DNA of 13,584 nt. Origin: Phoronis ovalis (taxonomy: Eukaryota; Phoronida; Phoronidae). The stretch is taken from contig JAOXYB010037407.1 of the NCBI GenBank assembly GCA_028565635.1, positions 1 to 13,584 of the forward strand, given 5' to 3'. Below the pieces are notes generated by a model that worked only from the letters and a program-made list of their open reading frames with translations, did no database searches and had not been told where the DNA came from. Below are positions 1 to 7,800 of the stretch, piece by piece (position 1 is the first letter of the stretch; each line of letters opens with the position of its first letter). The translations under genes and the position numbers were made by a program.

Positions 1-595
1 CGATATGTTACAACAGCTACCACATGCCAACAAGACCGGCAGGCCGGTATATGATGACTATGATTTGAATTAATGTTTTAAATGAAATCGGCGATTAGCA
101 TGACTCGCCACAAAATTCGAAAATTAGTCTGCGAATACTTCTTTGCTTACTAGGAAAAGCTGTGGTCATAAAGACAAAGACGAGTAAATGCACAAGATAC
201 ACAGGAACAGATGTGGTGTGGAATAATTATTTATAGATCTTTAAATATAGATTTTTAAGATAGATAACGATCAACAATTCATAATTCATTATAATAACAT
301 GTCTGTCAATGTGAAGTATATGTGACTGACCTTTCATCCTCACGTCCGTATTTACAATTGAAAGTTTGCAACGACATGCGACTCCGTGGTATCGTTAAAT
401 ATATATTTGTTATCAATAAAAGTGAATCATGATCGGTCAGAGGCATAGTACTACCCCGGGGGCGCACTCATGGTTGTTTGAATACGGGGACGCTGCTGAA
501 CCCAAGCCAACATTTTAGCTTGCGGTAGCCTAGTCCCCGCTAACACTGTTAGTAGTTATCCAAATTACTTGCTTAAGCCGTAGGCATAGCAAATT
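1..595. other. Non-coding, with CCCCGGGGGCGCACTC-type repeat segment
   Basis: No gene is visible. Most of it is AT-rich, but about 450-540 is GC-richer (ACCCCGGGGGCGCACTCATG, then AATACGGGGACGCTGCTG and TAGTCCCCGC). It looks like a decayed interspersed repeat. Confidence 0.4.
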
Positions 596-745
596 TTGGA
601 ATTTCTTAATGGTGGCAATCCCCGAGCAATCCTAAAAAAAAGTAAAAAATATAAAATTCAAATCCAAAATTTTCAATCGGGACCAGTCCCCCACCTAAAA
701 TACCTTGGGAACCCCGGGAGAATCCGGGAGTACTACATACAACGA
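450..745. repeat. Probable degenerate interspersed repeat
   Basis: A composition island in AT-rich surroundings. It contains the palindrome-like CCCCGGGGG at about 456-464, the string AATACGGGGACG, GGGACCAGTCCC at about 679-690, and AACCCCGGGAGAATCCGGGAG around 710-730. From general familiarity, such CCCCGGGGGxGCACTC strings recur as dispersed elements in marine invertebrate genomes. Family membership is inference. Confidence 0.35.
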
Positions 746-1870
746 TACCACAGGGTCACACAAAGTAGTATGTCTCGAGTTGTGTGCAAGTACAGAGGAA
801 TATGTACACGAGGTTTTATGGTTATTTTGCCTTTTCTTACATGTCCGCTTAATAGAATGTCTTCATCAAGTTCACTAGCCGTCATAATTTTTCCACAGAA
901 AGTGTACAGCCGGGTAGATTTCTCCAAACTGATATTTCTTTAGTCACAACATGGCATACTTTCACTTAAATGTTCTATTCAGTCTTTGACAACGAGATAA
1001 GATATTACTTTCTCAAAAGTCCTTAATTAGAGCCTGTCGAATTAAATATCGATCGCAGATAAAAGTTCCTCGTACATTCCACTCTGTGGTTATAACATCA
1101 GCTGCGCATTATAATAAGATTGTATTTATAATACACAGAAAGCTTTGTTAACAATATGGGGAAAAAACGGAATGTGATTTACAGTTACCTTTGTATCCCG
1201 CATGTTTTGAATTATGTTTATTTGAATATATTTTTATAAAGATGTTCAATATGACAAGTACGTGATCCTGTCAGATGCTTACGTCACTTCATAGCAGGAT
1301 TCCATTACTCTGGTTTGCGAATATGTAATTAAACATTTTAAGAATGTTTCTGCAAATAGTATTTCCAGAAATGTTCATAATATAGAAATCTCCATCACAG
1401 GGCTCCATACCATCACCAAGTTATCGCGAGACGGTCAACGATAACGGACTTTAATGGCATATAATTATTTTTGCTGCTAGATACAATTCTCATATTTCAC
1501 ACAGAATGTGTTTTCAGTTAAGGATACTGTTGTACGTAGATATGAAATACATACAGTTACATATTGCCACGTACTATGTGAATATCGAAGAGATGGTATG
1601 TCGAATATGAATGTGTATAAATAATCTCTATAAATATCAAAATGTTGCGATTGATCGTATATGGTTTTAGTTGTTTCACACACATACGATAACAGGAAAT
1701 GTAAAATTGATTCCTATCCTTCAATTTGCAACTTGAGCCTGGAAATAGTTAGTCGTCGTATCTGACACGAGATATCTTTAATGGAGAACAATATACAGCT
1801 AGATTTATTTGTCTCACGAAAGACAGTACGAACGAGCGCACGAACCATTTTCTTCGTTCGTGTATATTAT
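746..1870. other. No recognisable feature
   Basis: AT-rich DNA with only short ORFs of low-complexity, family-less composition on either strand. I see no splice-bounded conserved exon. Confidence 0.5.
1828..1861. repeat. 8-bp perfect inverted repeat
   Basis: ACGAACGA (1828-1835) and TCGTTCGT (1854-1861) are exact reverse complements with an 18-bp loop. No role is assigned. Confidence 0.45.
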
Positions 1871-2805
1871 TTTTGTTTGCTAAGTTAGGGTGTATTTCCG
1901 AGGGTGTGTGTATTACGGGATATCACACCCGATGCCGGCACCCGATATTACAATATGAATGTATTTCGGGAACTTTGGTTATCATCAGCATCAAGAGGAA
2001 ACGGAGAAAAAAATCTTCTAAGGAGTCTAAAGCAGGCCCCTCTTCAAAGCATCACACGCACACAATACCGACAGCTAACACCCAACTATACCCGTACGCG
2101 CTGCATAAGAAGCCTACTAGGTATATTTCTACGATAAGTCATAGATGACACCAGAGATGAGTTTTATGCCCATACTTCATGCGGGGACTTCATGCACCTG
2201 TATTATAAAAGTATTATAAAACTTCTAAAATATATTTCTGATTGATATTCCTATTACAGTTATACTATCCCTGCATAAAATAACCAGCATACGCCCCCGC
2301 ATACACCCATATAATAAAACATTTGATAGTGTAAGCTACCAAGATATTTTTCGCAGAATATTTAAATAATTGCATAAACACTGTTAAATGTAGTCATGAA
2401 TCCTTCGCTCATGTGATACCTCGATTAATTTTAATTCACGCCGTACCTTTGCATTGCCATCAACTATATATAATGTAACCTCAATTACCTTTTCATTAAT
2501 ATAATATAGTAATTACTTTCTACTTTTTGTATTTATCGATTTTTAGTAAATACTAGACTAAACAGTGTATTTGGTCTTTAACTCGATATTCTCAGTCGAG
2601 GTTCTAGCTTAGCCTTAGTCAGTAAAGGAAACATGAACTTTCTTTTTGTTTTACTGGCATTGATTATTCATATGAAGTTAAACAAGCTATAAGAAAAATT
2701 CTTGTGTGGATTTCTCAAAAGAAAACTTTGTACACACGCGATAACTATTTAGGCTGCGCAATGCGGACGTACACCGTCTTTTCCTGTTCTATCATTCCAT
2801 AGGGC
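1871..2805. other. No recognisable gene; small local duplications
   Basis: Two overlapping + strand ORFs (1873-2148 and 1904-2137) have no family resemblance; the first is Lys/Ser/His/Thr-rich near its end. Local slippage repeats occur at 2174-2195 (ACTTCATGC twice) and 2201-2221 (TATTATAAAA twice). Confidence 0.45.
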
Positions 2806-2841
2806 ATGTGCTTTCACGGACTTTCTTTGCGCCCTCCAAAA

Positions 2842-3003
2842 ATGTTATTGTTACATTTTGTTCTAGTGATGTTTTATCTACTGGTTAATGGTTACTCATC
2901 CGTTGTAAAAAAAGTAACATATGAGGTGCTGGAAATCATCGCAGAAAAGCGGCTGTTTATAGTACCGGGCTTCTTATATACTGATATACTAGATGGGTTT
3001 TGA
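2842..3003 (+). other. Unassigned ORF with signal-peptide-like start
   Basis: From ATG 2842 the ORF encodes a hydrophobic run MLLLHFVLVMFYLLVNG followed by a charged stretch (VVKK..YEVLEIIAEKR) and a TGA stop. A hydrophobic start of this kind would suit the missing RetSat N-terminal anchor. However, the expected proline-rich and VLK-containing segment is absent, and no clear phase-1 donor follows. I do not claim it as an exon. Confidence 0.15.
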
Positions 3004-3114
3004 TATTGATGATATTTTAGAAATGATACGTTAAATAGAATATAATAACCGGTAATAACTTGTGGTGGTAGTCATTCAGTTTATTTGTGATTGTGTATCG
3101 ACCCTTATATTTTT

Positions 3115-3187
3115 GCTAGAAGTACTGGCTATTGTTCGGAGCTATACACCGCGTCTTTAAAGTTTCGCTAGAATACCAGCTATTGTT
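3115..3187. repeat. Imperfect tandem duplication, about 52-bp period
   Basis: GCTAGAAGTACTGGCTATTGTT (3115-3136) recurs as GCTAGAATACCAGCTATTGTT (3167-3187). The copies differ at a few positions, consistent with an old tandem duplication. Confidence 0.5.
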
Positions 3188-3620
3188 ATGCTTAATTAGG
3201 TTGGTAGTAAAACACAACAAGCTTGTAAGGTATAACTCAGACTCATTTTAATTAATAATTACAAAGGTTTTATGCAGAAAGAAGATTGAACTTTGACCAT
3301 GAGGTGTAAGAGCTTAATTAAGAAAGCCAGAAAACATGTAAACAATTGTATGGGTTGACCAGTTCATTCACTAGATAAAAAGGTGTTTATTATAAAATAT
3401 CAAAGGAAACTCTTGAAATTAAGTATCTGGATTCTTGTTGAACCACGTACATCTGATTTGGTCAATGCGTAATTAAGCTTTTGGCCAGTCAATGACCAAT
3501 GAACTCTAGTAAATACAAAGTAATAAACATGTCCATTGATTCCGGATATCAATCAATTTTTAAGAAGGGAAAAACCAAAATGTCTAATTATCAACACAAC
3601 ACTATTGTTCGGAGCTATAC
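3129..3620. repeat. 19-bp exact direct repeat, 473 bp apart
   Basis: CTATTGTTCGGAGCTATAC occurs identically at 3129-3147 and 3602-3620. Flanks diverge at once on both sides. This may be the trace of two copies of a short dispersed repeat. Confidence 0.55.
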
Positions 3621-4688
3621 CACTCTTTGTTATTTTAAAAACTGACCCGAAACACCGGTGACCCACCCACTTATACAGTGCGTTTTTGACAAGTTCTGGC
3701 TCTTATATATATTAATTTCATCATACTTGCAAGAAATCCCTTTGAACGAATCTGTACTCATACTTATCATAGTCCCAGATTTTGATAAATAGTTTTGTGC
3801 GAGTAATCGTGCACGGACAGGGACGAAGCACGAATATTACTCTTCGAGTCGAAATAATTGAGGTAATAATGTGCTTTAAAATACACAAATTACAACTTCG
3901 CTTTACAATATTGTTCATACCACTGTATTGTTTTCAGATACCTCGATAATTTATTTTAAAATACTCAAATTACAACTATCTCTCATTCATAGCTTACTAA
4001 AAATTGATCTATTCTTGCCAGTAAACCTGCAGGACGTAAGCGTGTATACTTGAACATGCATTTGCTACTCAAAGAACACTGAACCGGTGTTGTTACTTTA
4101 AATAAATTATATATATATTACACTTATATAACTGCCATATATTCAATACTTCAAAAAATGATGATGCAGGAAATCATGTAACACTTGTCAACGATCCCAT
4201 AAAAAAGCCTTTACAAATTATTTATCCGGAGTTGCGGTTAGAGAAGATTTATATTCGCTTTATTTAATAATTTATTGAACTTTTTCGTATTTTAAAAGAG
4301 TTGTTTCTACTGTTTCTATGTAAGCCACTGTTAAATTATATAAATGCAAAACGACATGTCCTATATATCTTTTAAGCGTTTAAAAAAATGTCCCAATCCC
4401 AATGTGACATCTGGACAGCATTCATGGAGTGTCCATATTTATTTTTTAGTAAACATATAGCAAACTGTGGAAATAGAAATGTCAGGTGCTGATTGTTGTA
4501 ACGAGTTCCTAAGAGTGAATAGCCTAGTCTTTGCGAAAGGCGTGTGTCTAACGGCAAATTTACAAACCCTTCCAAACATTTTTATTACTAGTGGTATCTT
4601 GTGGAAATTTCGAAATACGGTGGCAAAACATGACTCGTGATCAGTTGATGTTTAAACTTTGTCGCAGTGATTGTTATTGTCTTCTTAG
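3188..4688. other. No recognisable gene upstream of first RetSat exon
   Basis: AT-rich DNA. The ORFs here (for example - strand 3721-3918 and 4372-4575) show no conserved motif. No tRNA B-box or promoter element can be supported. If the RetSat N-terminal exon lies further left, this is intron; otherwise part may be promoter or 5' UTR. Confidence 0.45.
3875..3977. repeat. 23-bp direct repeat, 80-bp spacing
   Basis: TTTAAAATACACAAATTACAACT (3875-3897) recurs at 3955-3977 with one mismatch (A to T at the eleventh base). Neighbouring bases are partly similar, suggesting a local duplication of about 80 bp. Confidence 0.55.
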
Positions 4689-4871
4689 GTTTTACTACAA
4701 AGAAAATTCCAACAAATTTAGATGCTATTATTATTGGGAGTGGCATCAGTAGCCTCACTACAGCCGCTACGTTAGCCAAATGTGGGAAACGCGTTCTTGT
4801 CTTGGAACAACATGACCAGGCCGGCGGCTGTTGTCATACGTTCCACAATAAGCAGTTTGAGTTCGATGTTG
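4689..4871 (+). CDS. RETSAT: RetSat exon a: FAD-binding Rossmann motif
   Basis: First recognisable exon. The acceptor is TTGTCTTCTTAG after a pyrimidine-rich run, and the exon begins in phase 1 (x|GT, then TTT ACT ACA), so an upstream coding exon must exist. It reads [18 protein letters not shown], then [16 protein letters not shown] and [11 protein letters not shown], ending FEFDV plus G. This is the beta-alpha-beta fold that binds the FAD ADP moiety, with a Glu at the end of strand 2 as expected for the ribose contact. The donor is GTAAGT. A second AG at 4666-4667 is also phase 1 and exactly 21 nt upstream; using it would add seven hydrophobic residues. No in-frame ATG lies between the upstream stop codon (4646-4648) and this exon. 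Confidence 0.92.
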
Positions 4872-7800
4872 GTAAGTTTTTAATTGGCACTTACTGTTTT
4901 TACAATACATAATGCCTGATACATGCTATTTGTATCAAAAGGTCCACAGACAATGCGATTTCTCAACCAGAATAACATGTGGCTGTCGACGTAATGCATG
5001 TAGGCAATCGAGTGCATTCCATAAAGAGCTCTTGCGCTACTTTTTTACTTGGTCACTTCATCGTTTGCTTTTGGAGCGGTGTCGGCGAATTTCTCATAAG
5101 TAAATTTTTTGCCATGTTTTTATAGGTATCCATTATGTAGGAACAATGAGCTACGGAGAGGAATTACGCGTTTTAATGGATTTACTAACCGATGGACAAC
5201 TACAGTGGGTTGGACTAGATGCTTTGTTTGACAAGGTGAGTATTGTATCACAGATTCACAGTAAGAAAAAAAAACGGGCACGCAATATCATCATCATACT
5301 TGTTCGGTCAGCGGTGTTGGATTACAACCTGACAGCGTCAAGTAATACCAGTATATAAACTGCGCAATTGCCTATATTTTATCAAGCCATGTTATCTGTG
5401 TGAACAAGATTTAAAAAACACCAAGCCAAAATATTATGATAATTAATTTTAACAGATACATGATATTATATTATATATGATGTCATCTGATCAACCAAAG
5501 AAGCACCCAATGAGGATACATTTTTTTTTTGGGGGGGGAGTTATATAGCGAACCAACATATTTTTTACATGTTTATACTTATATAAACCATTTGCTGGTG
5601 TGGCTTGGAATGCCATATCTGTTCCCCATTCACCTGCAAGCAAATTTTTTTTAAGTTGCCAGTCAGGTGAATATGCAGAAAAGATGGACCAAATGATACA
5701 AAAAAACTCTATTACCCTTTCAATATTTAAATCCAAAACAAAAAAATTCCTTTCTGATCAAATTAAGCGGGTTGAAGAAAATTCTTTTGTTTTCATTAAT
5801 TTTCTGGTATCCAGTTTAGTGCAATATTTATTTTTAATTTTGAGCAATCATTATTTGTACTGTAATCAGGTCATCTCATTGTATTTTTCTTTTTTATTGC
5901 ATGTGTCTTGTAATTTATCCGTACCATCTTGTTTCATGTTCAGGGACCACATTGGAAATAAGTTTTTTTAACTTTGTATTATCCTTGGGGATAAAACACT
6001 ATTTTTATTTATTGTATGTATTTGTTTTGTTTCATATACCAAAATAAAATCAATCAATCAGCTGCCAGCTGAAATTTGCGAAAAAAAGTCGTTATTCTTG
6101 CTTAAATAAATCACTTGGCAGCAATACTTTCGAAATTTGGATCTGTTCCCCTTTCCAGGTGAATCACATATTTAAGGTTTTCTGCCAGTCAGACTTGTCT
6201 GGGGAACGGATATTATGGGGAACAGACTCAGTGGGTGTCCAACATAACATACCTGTCTCTCACAAATTGCGACTATGAGAGGGACTTGTTGATAGATATA
6301 CAATTTGGATATTTTAATATCACCTGTTTATCATTACACTAGTTGCGTCACAATTTAAAAAGAAACCTCACTGTGATGCATTTCGCAAACATATATTAGT
6401 TTTCCTCAAACATAGGTATGTTACTGAAAACAAGATACCGCATGTATTACTCTAAACGGTGAAAACAGCTTGTACATTAGCAATGCAAGATAGTCCCATA
6501 ACACAAGCAATAGACTTCTTGGACTTTTTGGTGTTGCAATTTTTACTAAACATAATCTTCATGTAATCCATCTGTAGGTCTCGGTAGAGGGTGAAGATTT
6601 TCCGATCTATAAGTATCACGAAGATTTTCGAGATGCATTATTGAAAAGATTCCCGTCTCAATCGGACAAGGAAGCCATTGATAAATACCTTGAACTCTTA
6701 AAGGTAAGTAATGAATCTGAAGATAAAATAGTGGGAAAATATTACATTTATTCAATATATAATTATATGGATCTTAATTTTCATGTAATGTGCTTCCCAG
6801 ATGAATTTTAGGCAATTTATTATTTAGATTTTGACTGCCATTTTTAATAATTTTAGTATTATTGTAAGAAAATAGGGTGTTATGCTGAAAAATAATTTAC
6901 TTGAAATAATTAAATAATGATTCTTAAATTCTCTATAGATTTGAAAAAGGTAAATGACATTTTATCAGTAAATTAATGAAATGATGAATCAAAGAAAACC
7001 TATTTTTGTCAATGCATCGAATGCAGGGCTAATCTCACTACAACACTGGATGTTGTTTTGAAACTCTTAAAAGGATCCTGGTGAATATATGTATAAGTGT
7101 ATGTATATGTATACACACACACACACACACACACACTCTTCTCAACATGTATGCCAAAAACTGCAAAAATGTCTATACCACATACAACAATAATTGACTG
7201 AAGACATCTTAGTGGGAATAAAGGAAATCACTAGCCAGGAACTCACAAAATGGAAAAAAATAATCACAGCTTCTGTTTTGTAGGAAATGGGTGGAAATGA
7301 TTGGCCATTTGGTATTTTAAAGTTGCTTCCAGAGTGGCTAGCACGATTTCTGCTGTGGTCTGGTTTTATTCACAAATACAGTTCAATTTTCTCTTACACA
7401 GCAAAGAGTTTAAAAAATGTATTAGACACCCTTACTGACAACACAAAACTTAAAGCTGTTTTATCATACAACTTTGGAGATATTGGTGAGTGAAATATTT
7501 TATTGTTCATGCAGAAAACAGTAGTTTCCTTACAATTTCTGGGCAATATTGCATTACAGCATGCTCCATTATGTATGTCACAAGGAGTCATCCATCGTAC
7601 AGCCCTAAAATTGCAAGAAGACATGATCCCTGAGCAATGCACTGTAATACAATCTTATACAACATTGTCTTTAACATGACATTTTTTCTCTTAACTAGGA
7701 CATAATTGTTTTCATGATAGGTATGCTTCCACGAGATTGCAGTTTTTACTTCCATGCAACTGTGATGAACCATTTCATCAAAAGTGGTGCTTTTTACCCA

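Larger units (their letters stand above)
5236..6577 (+). other. RetSat largest intron (1,342 bp)
   Basis: Bounded by GTGAGT and CTGTAG. It carries a T10G8 homopolymer run (5521-5538), a probable retroelement remnant (about 5550-6060) and repeated CTGTTCCCC/GGGGAACAG blocks. No conserved exon is seen inside. Confidence 0.8.

Noticed and set aside
596-943. 115-codon + strand ORF
   Set aside because: No ATG at its listed start (TTG-type), repeat-derived composition, no domain resemblance and a competing ORF on the other strand.
1873-2148. 91-codon ORF with Lys/Ser-rich part
   Set aside because: No recognisable family or splice context; overlapped by another frame of similar length.
2842-3003. 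Hydrophobic ORF as the RetSat N-terminal exon
   Set aside because: It lacks the conserved PP and VLK segments and a convincing phase-1 donor, so it is only noted as a weak candidate.
3721-3918. - strand ORF and nearby imperfect hairpin (3801-3842)
   Set aside because: No conserved motif; the hairpin stem is interrupted and no RNA family is suggested.
4912-5103. Cys/Arg-rich ORF between RetSat exons a and b
   Set aside because: It lies wholly within an intron with good splice sites on both sides and does not match the protein family.
7113-7136. AC repeat as a CRISPR or other array
   Set aside because: A simple dinucleotide microsatellite with no repeat-spacer structure.
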